From: Paracidovorax avenae
GTDB taxonomy: Bacteria > Pseudomonadota > Gammaproteobacteria > Burkholderiales > Burkholderiaceae_C
Length of the DNA: 64,000 nucleotides
Direction of reading: 5' to 3'
NCBI RefSeq assembly: GCF_040892545.1
Contig: NZ_CP156079.1
Coordinates: forward strand, 1 to 64,000
This document shows, piece after piece, positions 28,602-36,370 of the stretch. Positions within the stretch are counted from its first letter, which is position 1; each line of letters starts with the position of its first letter. A program made the translations under genes and the position numbers. The notes under the pieces were generated by a model. That model did no database searches and had not been told where the DNA came from. It saw only the letters and a list, made by a program, of their open reading frames with translations.

Positions 28602-29267
28602 ATGCCGTCCCGTATCGCCGTCATCGATTTTGAAACCACCGGCATGACGCCCTCGCAGGGCGCACGTGCCACCGAGGTGGCCATCGTGCTCATGGAAGAG
28701 GGCCGGCCTGTGGACCGGTTCCAGAGCCTCATGAAGACCGGGGCCTGGCTGCCCCCCTTCATCATCCAGCTCACGGGCATCACGCCGGCCATGCTGGACA
28801 CCGCGCCCCCCGCCGAGTCGGTGATGCGCGATGCCGCACGCTTTGTCGGTGATGCGCCCATGGTGGCGCACAACGCGTCGTTCGACAGCCGCTTCTGGGC
28901 GGCAGAACTGGCCCGTGCGGACCTGCCCGCGCCCCACGCTTTCGCCTGCACGGTGCTGCTGTCCCGCCGCCTGTATCCCGAAGCCGCGAGCCACCAATTG
29001 GGCCGCATCGTGGCGCACCTCGGCCTGCCACCCGCTGCACGCGCCCACCGTGCGCTGGCTGATGCGGAAATGGCCGCGGCACTGCTGGGACGCATGCAGC
29101 ACGACCTGCGCACCCGCTACGGCATCGCCGATCCCGGCCACGCACTGCTCGCGTCGCTGCAGCGATGCGCACGCAAGGGAATGGACAAGCTGCTGGCACG
29201 GCATGCCACGGGTGGAGACCTGTGGCGGGACGCCGGCCGCTGCGAGCCGTCAGCCCCGCTGCCCTGA
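28602..29267 (+). CDS. DnaQ-like 3'-5' exonuclease
   Basis: 221 residues of the DEDDh exonuclease family (DNA polymerase III epsilon and related). ExoI motif VIDFETTGM supplies Asp and Glu, ExoII is in VAHNASFDSRF, and ExoIII is HRALADAEMAAAL with the histidine and last aspartate. It has no clamp-binding or C-terminal pol-binding tail typical of replicative DnaQ, so it is a stand-alone exonuclease, perhaps in DNA repair or RNA trimming. It starts 44 bases after the previous small gene. Confidence 0.92.
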   Translation: MPSRIAVIDFETTGMTPSQGARATEVAIVLMEEGRPVDRFQSLMKTGAWLPPFIIQLTGITPAMLDTAPPAESVMRDAARFVGDAPMVAHNASFDSRFWAAELARADLPAPHAFACTVLLSRRLYPEAASHQLGRIVAHLGLPPAARAHRALADAEMAAALLGRMQHDLRTRYGIADPGHALLASLQRCARKGMDKLLARHATGGDLWRDAGRCEPSAPLP

Positions 29268-29314
29268 AGGCCGAAGCAACTCCCGCGCAGCAGTTCCCAC
29301 ACGGCACCGTCCGG

Positions 29315-30643
29315 TCAGAACACCGCCCGGGCCGCAGCCGGCGCCAGGGCATCGGCCAGATCGCGTGCCAGGGGTCCGACTTCCGGGCCGGCGAGATCCC
29401 CGAGGCTGATGCGTACCGCCGGACCGCTGGCAATGCGGAAAGGCACCCCCGCCTGGGCCGCCCAGCCCCGGGCGGCCAGCGCGGACAGCACCGCGCTTTC
29501 GTCACGCACCGGAATCCACAGATGCAGGCCCTCGCCGGCCGCGGCCCCGGTGGCCGCCGGGGCCGCCGGCTGCGACCGGAGGGCGAACTCCAGTGCCTGC
29601 CGCCGCCGCGCATAGGCCTGGGCTGCCTGGGCGAGCTGGCCTGAACGCAGGGCATCCCGCCAGAGCCGGGCAGCCAGCGCCTGGAGCAGCCGGCTGACCG
29701 ATCGCCCACCTGCGGCCTGCTGGGCACGCATGGCATCGATGAGCGCCGGTGTGCCGGCCGCGAGCGCCACGCGCATGTCCGGACCGAGGAACTTGCCCAC
29801 GGAGAGGACGTAAAGCCAGAGCGGGGGCAGTGCGGCCGCCGGAGCCAGCGGCTCCTGGCTGAGCGGCCCCCAGTGGTCGTCCAGGATGCACAGCAGGTGG
29901 GGACGGCCGTGCAGGGCTCGGCGCAGGGCTTTCCACCGCGGCTCGGAGATCGCGCAGCCGGTGGGATTGTGGGCGCGCGGCGTGAGCACCAGCGCGGCGC
30001 AGCTGTCCAGGCATTCGGCGGACGGCACCTGCACGCCCTGGTCGTCCATCGGCAGGGACACCGCCTTGAGCCGCAGCGCATGCAGCAGCGCGGCCATCGG
30101 GGGCCAGCAGGGATCTTCGACCGCGACGCGGTCGCCAGGGCGCGCATGGTGGCGCAATGCCGCTTCCACGGCGTCCAGCGTGCCCGAAAACACGCCCGTG
30201 GCATCGTGGGGCAGCCCCTGGCTGCCCAGCCACTCCAGCGCCATTTCGCGCCAGAGGGAGACCTCGGCATCCCCACCGTAGCCAGGGCCTGCATCCAGCG
30301 GCACCCCCTGCCAGCCGTTGGAGGGAAGCCGCGGAAGAAGGGTGCGGTCCCCATGGCCGCCAGCGAGATCGCGCAGGCCCGTGGGCAGCGCCATCGCCTC
30401 GGCCACCGGGGGCCGGGCCGAGGCCACGCGCGTTCCGCGGCGGCCGTCGGTCACCAGCCGGCCGGCATCGCGCAGGCGCGCATAGGCTGCGGCCACGGTG
30501 TTCGGATTGACACCCAGTTGCAAGGCCAGCGCGCGCACCGCGGGCAGCGCATCCCCGCACGAAAGCGCCCCGGAGCGCAGGTGGGATTCGATGCTGTCCG
30601 CGATTTCCGCTGCCGACGATCCATCGAAATGCATTGTCTTCAT
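29315..30643 (-). CDS. MocR/PdxR-family regulator (GntR head, aminotransferase tail)
   Basis: 442 residues. Residues 1-70 are a GntR winged helix (EIADSIESHLRSGALSCGDA, LGVNPNTVAAAYARL). The rest is a fold-type I aminotransferase domain with HNPTGCAISEP and SVGKFLGPDMR, whose lysine would bind pyridoxal phosphate. MocR proteins usually control vitamin B6, GABA or amino-acid genes, mostly a divergent neighbour. Here no divergent gene is present within 600 bases, so the target is unclear and may be itself. A second in-frame ATG at 30634 has a slightly better spacing to GAAG. Confidence 0.9.
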   Translation of the reverse strand: MKTMHFDGSSAAEIADSIESHLRSGALSCGDALPAVRALALQLGVNPNTVAAAYARLRDAGRLVTDGRRGTRVASARPPVAEAMALPTGLRDLAGGHGDRTLLPRLPSNGWQGVPLDAGPGYGGDAEVSLWREMALEWLGSQGLPHDATGVFSGTLDAVEAALRHHARPGDRVAVEDPCWPPMAALLHALRLKAVSLPMDDQGVQVPSAECLDSCAALVLTPRAHNPTGCAISEPRWKALRRALHGRPHLLCILDDHWGPLSQEPLAPAAALPPLWLYVLSVGKFLGPDMRVALAAGTPALIDAMRAQQAAGGRSVSRLLQALAARLWRDALRSGQLAQAAQAYARRRQALEFALRSQPAAPAATGAAAGEGLHLWIPVRDESAVLSALAARGWAAQAGVPFRIASGPAVRISLGDLAGPEVGPLARDLADALAPAAARAVF

Positions 30644-30681
30644 ACATTCATTTTAATGTATTAGTACAAATATCATTTGTA
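30642..30681. promoter_or_regulatory. Two palindromes at the MocR gene promoter
   Basis: ATACATT-N6-AATGTAT (30642-30661) and TACAAAT-ATC-ATTTGTA (30665-30681), both perfect, sit directly over the start and promoter of the MocR-type gene in an otherwise GC-rich region. The related half-site ATACAT recurs at 30685-30690. They are the likely autoregulatory operators. The 170 bases beyond contain no gene. Confidence 0.6.
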
Positions 30682-30780
30682 TGGATACATTGGTTTCGCC
30701 CGGTGCTGAGACGGGATTTGCTTTCCTCGCATGGCCCAAGGAAATCTCCCGAAAACGCTGCGCGAAACGTGAAAGGGAAG

Positions 30781-30805
30781 AAAAAAGGCCCCGGAAACCG
30801 GGGCC
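30781..30805 (-). terminator. Intrinsic terminator after the SnoaL-like gene
   Basis: Read on the minus strand: GGCCCCGG, loop TTT, CCGGGGCC, then TTTTTT. A perfect eight-pair stem, 46 bases beyond the stop codon of the minus-strand gene at 30851. Confidence 0.9.
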
Positions 30806-30850
30806 GTGGCGTGGGGGGATGCAGGGCGGCGTGCAGGAGCCGGCAGGCGC

Positions 30851-31261
30851 TCACGCCGGATCGGGCGCGTATTTGTCGCCCACCTGTTCGCGCAGGGGGT
30901 GCGTGTCATAAACGATGTGCATGTCCTGGATTTCGGCGCTGCCTTCGGCGAAGCGAAAGACGTCCACGCAGGTGAAATGGACGATCCGCCCGTCGTTCAG
31001 CGTCCAGTCGTACCGGAAGTACGCGGCCACGCGCACCAGGCCCGCCTCGGGCTCGGCAGAGACCAGCAGGTCGATCGGCGTGATCACGCTGGCGGCCGAG
31101 GATTCGGCAAGCTTCCTGAAGAATTCGCGGGCCCGCATGGTTCCCAGGAACGGCGAATGCACGAGGCCCTTGCTTTCGAAACAGGCGATCAGGCCGTCGG
31201 TGTCGCCCGCATGCAGGCGGGAGAGGTAGGTTTTCACGGTGGCGAGCTGGAGCTGGGTCAT
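30851..31261 (-). CDS. SnoaL/NTF2-like protein
   Basis: 136 residues of the NTF2-like alpha-beta fold: VKTYLSRLHAGDTDGLIACF at the N-terminal helix, then FFRKLAES, RVAAYFRYDWTLNDGRIVHF and CVDVFRFAEGSAEIQDMHIVYD. Proteins of this fold serve as isomerases, hydrolases or ligand carriers, and no catalytic residue pattern lets me choose. ATG 31261 is chosen over a longer frame to 31345. It is divergent from the LysR regulator (115-base gap), so it may be that regulator's target. Confidence 0.82.
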   Translation of the reverse strand: MTQLQLATVKTYLSRLHAGDTDGLIACFESKGLVHSPFLGTMRAREFFRKLAESSAASVITPIDLLVSAEPEAGLVRVAAYFRYDWTLNDGRIVHFTCVDVFRFAEGSAEIQDMHIVYDTHPLREQVGDKYAPDPA

Positions 31262-31376
31262 CAGGAAGCCTTTGCTGGGCGAAGGAAAGCAATGAAGAAA
31301 GGAGAGGAAGGACACGCGCTCCGCAGCATCTACTCCTGCCGCCACCCAGGCAAGCGCTGCCGCACCGGATATATAA

Positions 31377-32327
31377 ATGGCGTTGATGTATCTCCCCCAT
31401 CTGGCCTACCTTCGCGCGGTCATCGAGCACGGCTCTTTCGCCGCCGCAGCGCGCGCCTGCGGCGTCTCCCAGCCGGCCATCAGCCACGGCATGCGCGTGC
31501 TGCAGGCCCGGTTCGACACGCCGCTGCTGGTGCGGGACGGCCGCCGCCGCGTGCCCACGGAGCTGGCGCTGCGGGTGGCCACGGAATCGCGGCCCCTGGC
31601 CGAGGGCATCGATGCCCTGGTTCCCGGCGGGGCAGGGCCGGCCACCGGCAGGCCGCGGGTACTGCGTGCCGGCCTGACGCCCTCGGCCGCGCTGGTGTGC
31701 GGCCCGCTGCTGTATGCAGGCTGGTGCGAAGGCCACCCCCGCCGCTCGCTGGAAATGGTCTGCGCCGATGAAGGCCGCCTGCTGGCGAATCTGGTGGACG
31801 GCACGGTCGATTGCGCCATCGCGCCACGCCCTCGCGGATTCGCGCACCACGGCGTGGTGCAGCGGCGGCTGTACGCGCTGCGCCCGCAGGCCTACGCGCG
31901 GCGCGGCCATCCGCTGGCCGGCGCCCGGTCGCTGGAGGCACTGCGGAGTGCAGCCTGGGCGCGCGTGGAGCCCAGCGTGAGCGGGCCCGTGGACGTGCTG
32001 GCGGAAGCCCACCGCGTGCGCCGCATGCCACCGCCGCGCGTGGCCGCGCACTGCCCGGACTTCGCGAGCATGCTCCGGCTGGTGGCGCAGTGCGACCTGC
32101 TGGCCGTGGTGCCGCATCCCGCGCTGCTGGGGGCGGAAGCGCACGCGCTGGTGCCGCTGGCACTGCAGGAATCTTTCCCGCTCTACGACATGTGGCTGTT
32201 CGAGCCGGCACGCCGGCCATCGAAGCTGGCGCCCGGCCTGGTGCGGCAATTGGTGGCGCTCGGCGATACGCAACAGGCCACCGCCGGGCCGGCGGGGCAG
32301 GGCCGTTCCGCAATGGAAGCCGGCTGA
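31377..32327 (+). CDS. LysR-family transcriptional regulator
   Basis: 316 residues. N-terminal winged helix-turn-helix LPHLAYLRAVIEHGSFAAAA then CGVSQPAISHGMRVLQ. The C-terminal ligand-binding domain is periplasmic-binding-protein-like (about 95-300), with DGTVDCAIAPRP and LLAVVPHPALL typical of the two lobes. An alternative ATG lies at 31386. It faces away from the NTF2-like gene, the usual LysR-target layout. The effector is not readable from sequence. Confidence 0.92.
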   Translation: MALMYLPHLAYLRAVIEHGSFAAAARACGVSQPAISHGMRVLQARFDTPLLVRDGRRRVPTELALRVATESRPLAEGIDALVPGGAGPATGRPRVLRAGLTPSAALVCGPLLYAGWCEGHPRRSLEMVCADEGRLLANLVDGTVDCAIAPRPRGFAHHGVVQRRLYALRPQAYARRGHPLAGARSLEALRSAAWARVEPSVSGPVDVLAEAHRVRRMPPPRVAAHCPDFASMLRLVAQCDLLAVVPHPALLGAEAHALVPLALQESFPLYDMWLFEPARRPSKLAPGLVRQLVALGDTQQATAGPAGQGRSAMEAG

Positions 32328-32372
32328 AACCCCGCGTCACGCACCGGGCAACTGCGGTTTTTTTGCACGGGC

Positions 32373-32402
32373 TTTACCGCCGCGCGGCGCCTGTGCTAGC
32401 AT
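32373..32402 (+). promoter_or_regulatory. Candidate promoter of the leucine leader
   Basis: TTTACC (32373-32378) and TAGCAT (32397-32402) at 18-base spacing, the latter preceded by TG one base before (extended -10). The predicted transcript start near 32409 lies 15 bases before the leader-peptide ATG. Confidence 0.55.
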
Positions 32403-32423
32403 GAACGCTCAATCCCGCACACC

Positions 32424-32513
32424 ATGCAACGCAGCCGCATCCTATCCACCCTAGCTCTAGGCCTAGTGCCTGGCCGGGGTCTGCATGCGTTCGCCATCCC
32501 CGTTGCCCGCTGA
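32424..32513 (+). CDS. Leucine leader peptide before leuA
   Basis: 29 residues, MQRSRILSTLALGLVPGRGL then HAFAIPVAR. Four of its five leucines use CTA (CTA TCC ACC CTA GCT CTA GGC CTA), a rare codon in this GC-rich genome. CTA-rich Leu leaders control leu operons in enterics, and leuA starts 207 bases downstream. I infer attenuation. A hairpin CCTCCAC-CCGC-GTGGAGG lies at 32579-32596, but no strong T-run follows it, so the termination element is not certain. Confidence 0.75.
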   Translation: MQRSRILSTLALGLVPGRGLHAFAIPVAR

Positions 32514-32578
32514 TCCGGCCCCCGTGCCGCCAGTCCGCGCAACACCGACCTTCCCCTGACCCCGGCCCACGAACCAGC

Positions 32579-32596
32579 CTCCACCCGCGTGGAGGG
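32579..32596 (+). promoter_or_regulatory. Hairpin in the leuA leader
   Basis: CCTCCAC and GTGGAGG pair around CCGC; flanking AGC and GCT extend the stem with one bulge. It lies between the leader-peptide stop and the leuA start. The nearest T-rich stretch (TCTTTTCC) is about 20 bases further, so whether this is the terminator or a competing structure cannot be decided by eye. Confidence 0.5.
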
Positions 32597-32720
32597 CTGC
32601 AGGGAATGTCGCATCGTCTTTTCCGTTCGTTGATTTGATCGCGCCGTGGTGGCGTCATGCCATCCACCTTGCCCTTGCGGCGATGCCGGCCCGGCGCGAT
32701 ACCGTTTCGTGGAGCCCATC

Positions 32721-34433
32721 ATGATGATCGCCAAGCCTGCCACCAAGTACCAACCCACCGCCATTGCGTCCCTGCCGGACCGCACCTGGCCGTCCCGCTC
32801 CATCACGCGGGCGCCGGTCTGGCTCTCCACCGACCTGCGCGACGGCAACCAGGCGCTCTTCGAGCCGATGAACGGCGAGCGCAAGATGCGCCTCTTCGAG
32901 GAACTCGTGCGCATCGGCTTCAAGGAAATCGAAGTGGGCTTTCCGGCCGCGTCGCAGACGGACTTCGACTTCGTGCGCCGCCTCATCGAGGAAAACCGCA
33001 TCCCCGACGACGTGACCATCATGGTCATGACCCAGTCGCGAGAGGACCTGATCGAGCGCACGGTGCAGGCCCTGCAGGGCGCGCCGCGCGCCATCGTGCA
33101 CCTCTACAACGCCACGGCCCCGGCCTGGCGCCGCATCGTGTTCGGCATGAACGTGTCGCAGGTGATGGCGTTCATCGAGCACCACGTGTCCCTCATCAAG
33201 CGCCTCACCGACGCGCAGCCGGCCACGGCCTGGACGCTGCAGTATTCGCCAGAGACGTTCAGCGCCACCGAGCCCGAGGTGTCGCTGCGCGCCTGCCAGA
33301 CGGCGATCGCGGCGTGGGGCGCCGGCCCGGGCCGGCCCATCATCATCAACCTGCCGACCACGGTGGAGAACGCCACGCCCAACGTGTTCGCCGACCAGAT
33401 CGAATGGATGCACCGCCGGCTCGCACCGCGCGAGCACGTCGTGCTTTCCGTCCACCCGCACAATGACCGCGGCACGGGCGTGGCCGCGGCCGAGCTGGCG
33501 ATGATGGCCGGCGCAGACCGGGTGGAAGGCTGCCTCTTCGGCAACGGCGAGCGCTGCGGCAATGTGGACATCGTGACGCTCGCGCTCAACATGTACACGC
33601 AGGGCGTGCACCCGAACCTCGATTTCTCCGACATCACGCATGTGGCGCGCGTGGCCGAGGAATGCACATCCCTGCCGGTGCATCCGCGCCATCCGTATGC
33701 GGGCGACCTCGTCTTCACCGCGTTCTCGGGCTCGCACCAGGACGCGATCAAGAAAGGCTTTGCGGCGCAGGACCCGGCGGGCCTCTGGGAAGTCCCCTAC
33801 CTCCCGATCGATCCGGCGGACCTCGGCCGCACCTACGACAGCGTGATCCGCGTGAACAGCCAGTCGGGCAAGGGCGGCATCGCCTTTCTGCTGGAGCGCG
33901 AGCGCGGCGTGGTGATGCCGCGCCGCCTGCAGGTGGAGTTCAGCGCCGTGGTGCAGCGCGCCACGGACACGAGCGAAGGCGAAATGGACGGCGACGCACT
34001 CTGGAGCCTGTTCTCGCAGACCTATATCGCGGCGCCCGCGCAAGGCACGCCCGGCGCGCTCACGCTGCACGGCCAGCGCCTCGATGAGGACGGCCAGGGC
34101 ATCGCGCTGGACGTGACCATCGACGGCGTGCGCCAGACGCTGCAGGGGCGCGGCAATGGTCCGATCGACGCGACGGTGGATGCGCTCGGCCTGCCGCTGC
34201 GCGTGGACCATTACGAAGAACGTGCCACCGGCGCCGGCGCGGGCGCGCAGGCCCTGGCCATCGTCGAGGCCGCGCTCGAGGGCGTGCCGGGCGCCACTTT
34301 CGGGGTGGGCCTGGACCACAGCATCGTCAACGCATCGGTGCAGGCCGTGGTGGCGGTGGCCAACCGGCTGGTCGCACGGCGCGGTGGCGCGACCCAGGCC
34401 GCAGTGCGCGAGCCCACCGGCACTGAAGTCTGA
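32721..34433 (+). CDS. leuA: 2-isopropylmalate synthase
   Basis: First committed step of leucine synthesis, condensing 2-oxoisovalerate with acetyl-CoA. 570 residues, the long LeuA form. TIM-barrel signatures: [16 protein letters not shown] with catalytic Arg/Asp, [41 protein letters not shown] with the metal-binding His residues, and [10 protein letters not shown]. The C-terminal regulatory domain (from about residue 440) is the leucine feedback domain. ATG 32721 follows GGAGCCC; a further 25 codons upstream have no family match. It is preceded by a CTA-rich leader peptide. Confidence 0.96.
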   Translation: MMIAKPATKYQPTAIASLPDRTWPSRSITRAPVWLSTDLRDGNQALFEPMNGERKMRLFEELVRIGFKEIEVGFPAASQTDFDFVRRLIEENRIPDDVTIMVMTQSREDLIERTVQALQGAPRAIVHLYNATAPAWRRIVFGMNVSQVMAFIEHHVSLIKRLTDAQPATAWTLQYSPETFSATEPEVSLRACQTAIAAWGAGPGRPIIINLPTTVENATPNVFADQIEWMHRRLAPREHVVLSVHPHNDRGTGVAAAELAMMAGADRVEGCLFGNGERCGNVDIVTLALNMYTQGVHPNLDFSDITHVARVAEECTSLPVHPRHPYAGDLVFTAFSGSHQDAIKKGFAAQDPAGLWEVPYLPIDPADLGRTYDSVIRVNSQSGKGGIAFLLERERGVVMPRRLQVEFSAVVQRATDTSEGEMDGDALWSLFSQTYIAAPAQGTPGALTLHGQRLDEDGQGIALDVTIDGVRQTLQGRGNGPIDATVDALGLPLRVDHYEERATGAGAGAQALAIVEAALEGVPGATFGVGLDHSIVNASVQAVVAVANRLVARRGGATQAAVREPTGTEV

Positions 34434-34515
34434 CGCACCGGCCCCGGCCACCACTCCCCGGAGAAAAACCTTCCGAAACGGTGGCCGGTCCATGCCTGGG
34501 TTAATCTGCGGCGCC

Positions 34516-35037
34516 ATGCAGAACAAGCCCAGCCATGCCACAGGGATTTCCGCATCGGGGCCCGCCCGCAGGACCGTGCTGGTCGCCGCCGCGCTGCTGC
34601 TGTCCGCATGCGGTACATCGCCGCACCGCGGCGGACGTGGAACGGTCCCAGCGTATTCCCGCCTGACACCCGAGCAATCGAACGACATCGCGATCCACGC
34701 GATGGGTCTCGTGGGCACGCCGTACCGCTACGGCGGCAACACCCCGGAAGGCGGCTTCGACTGCAGCGGGCTCATCGGCTATGTGTACCGCAGCCTCGCC
34801 GGGGTTGCGCCGCCGCGCACGGTGGCGCAGCTCAGCGATTTCGGTGCTCCCGTGCCGGCCGGTGACGAACGCACCGGCGACCTGGTCATCTTCGGTTCCG
34901 GCCGCCCCACCCATGCGGGCATCGTGGTGGAGGGCGGGCGCTTCGTGCATGCGCCGTCCACGGGCGGCACGGTGCGGCTGGACCGCTTCAGTTCGGGCTA
35001 CTGGTCGCGGCAGGCCATCGCGTTCCGCAGGCCATGA
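34516..35037 (+). CDS. NlpC/P60 lipoprotein (cell-wall peptidase)
   Basis: 173 residues. The signal peptide ends in a lipobox LLLSACG, so it should be anchored to a membrane. The NlpC/P60 domain (about 60-170) has the catalytic cysteine in GGFDCSGLIGYVYR, the histidine in PTHAGIVVEGG, and a third polar residue in FVHAPSTGG. Enzymes of this family cut D-Glu to diaminopimelate links in peptidoglycan. An in-frame ATG at 34492 is also possible, but the signal peptide fits ATG 34516 better. Confidence 0.92.
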   Translation: MQNKPSHATGISASGPARRTVLVAAALLLSACGTSPHRGGRGTVPAYSRLTPEQSNDIAIHAMGLVGTPYRYGGNTPEGGFDCSGLIGYVYRSLAGVAPPRTVAQLSDFGAPVPAGDERTGDLVIFGSGRPTHAGIVVEGGRFVHAPSTGGTVRLDRFSSGYWSRQAIAFRRP

Positions 35038-35089
35038 GACACGACCTGGGACAAGGTGCATCTGGCCAGGCGCGCGACAATCGCGGCCC

Positions 35090-36106
35090 ATGAACCGCAT
35101 CTTTTCCCCGGACGCAGGCCCCGCTTCGCATGTCCACCGCGCCACGCCGCAGCCCGGCACGCACGACACCACCCGCATCGACGACACCCGCATCAAGGCC
35201 GTGCGGCCGCTGATCACGCCCGCGCTGCTGCAGGAGTGGCTGCCCGCTTCGGACGGCGCCCAGGCCCTCGTGGAATCCAGCCGCGCCGCGCTCTCGCGGG
35301 TGATGCACGGCGAGGACGACCGGCTCATCGTCGTGGTGGGACCGTGCTCCATCCACGACCATGGCCAGGCCATGGAGTATGCGAAGGCGCTCAAGGCCCA
35401 GGCCGACCGGCTGTCCGCGGAGCTGCTGGTGGTGATGCGGGTGTACTTCGAGAAGCCCCGCACCACGGTGGGCTGGAAGGGCTATATCAATGATCCGCAC
35501 CTGGATGGCAGCTTCGCGATCAACGAAGGCCTGGAAATGGCGCGCAGGCTGCTGCTGGACGTGCTGGCGCTGGGCCTGCCCGTGGGTACGGAATTCCTGG
35601 ACCTGCTTTCGCCGCAATTCATCAGCGACCTGGTGAGCTGGGGCGCGATCGGCGCGCGCACCACGGAAAGCCAGAGCCACCGCCAGCTGGCCAGCGGCCT
35701 GTCCTGCCCCGTGGGGTTCAAGAACGGCACGGATGGCGGCGTGAAGGTCGCGTCCGACGCCATCCTCGCCGCCCAGGCGCCGCACGCCTTCATGGGCATG
35801 ACCAAGATGGGGCAGGCCGCCATTTTCGAGACGCGCGGCAACCGGGACTGCCATGTGATCCTGCGCGGTGGCCGGCAGCCGAACTACGGGGCGGCCGACG
35901 TGGCGGCGCAGGTCGCAGCCCGGGACGGCCGCATCACCGGCGTGATGATCGAAAGCCATCTGCGGGAAGGCCGCCAGGACATCGTGCCCGGGCAGCCCCT
36001 GGAGGCCGGCGTGTCAGTGACGGACGCTTGCATCGGCTTCGACCAGACGGTGCCGGTGCTCGAAGGCCTCGCTGCCGCCGTGCGGGCGCGCCGCGGCCAC
36101 CGCTGA
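35090..36106 (+). CDS. aroG: 3-deoxy-7-phosphoheptulonate (DAHP) synthase, class I
   Basis: First step of aromatic amino-acid synthesis, joining phosphoenolpyruvate and erythrose-4-phosphate. 338 residues. Family motifs: VVVGPCSIHDHGQAMEYA, RVYFEKPRTTVGWKGYINDP, GARTTESQSHRQLASGLSCP, GFKNGTDGGVKVASDAI, and IESHLREGRQ. Which aromatic amino acid inhibits it cannot be told safely from sequence, so the symbol is provisional. ATG 35090 is 52 bases after the lipoprotein gene. Confidence 0.93.
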   Translation: MNRIFSPDAGPASHVHRATPQPGTHDTTRIDDTRIKAVRPLITPALLQEWLPASDGAQALVESSRAALSRVMHGEDDRLIVVVGPCSIHDHGQAMEYAKALKAQADRLSAELLVVMRVYFEKPRTTVGWKGYINDPHLDGSFAINEGLEMARRLLLDVLALGLPVGTEFLDLLSPQFISDLVSWGAIGARTTESQSHRQLASGLSCPVGFKNGTDGGVKVASDAILAAQAPHAFMGMTKMGQAAIFETRGNRDCHVILRGGRQPNYGAADVAAQVAARDGRITGVMIESHLREGRQDIVPGQPLEAGVSVTDACIGFDQTVPVLEGLAAAVRARRGHR

Positions 36107-36370
36107 TCCGCTGCCTTCCCTAGCCGCCCTGGGGGCGCTGCTGTTGTTTTCTGCACGGATCGGCCGCACTTGCCCGGCCTCTGGACGGTTGCCAGGGTGT
36201 AGCATTCGGAAACATGCAGGTTGGGACGTCTGCCGCTCCGGCGGGTGGACCCGGCAACGCGACCCCCTCCAACCCCACCACGACCACGCCATGCAGGTGC
36301 ATCCGCTCCCGCTTCCGATGCCGCACGCTCCAGAGCGCCGGGCTCTCCCGCGTCTCCGGGAGCGCTGACC

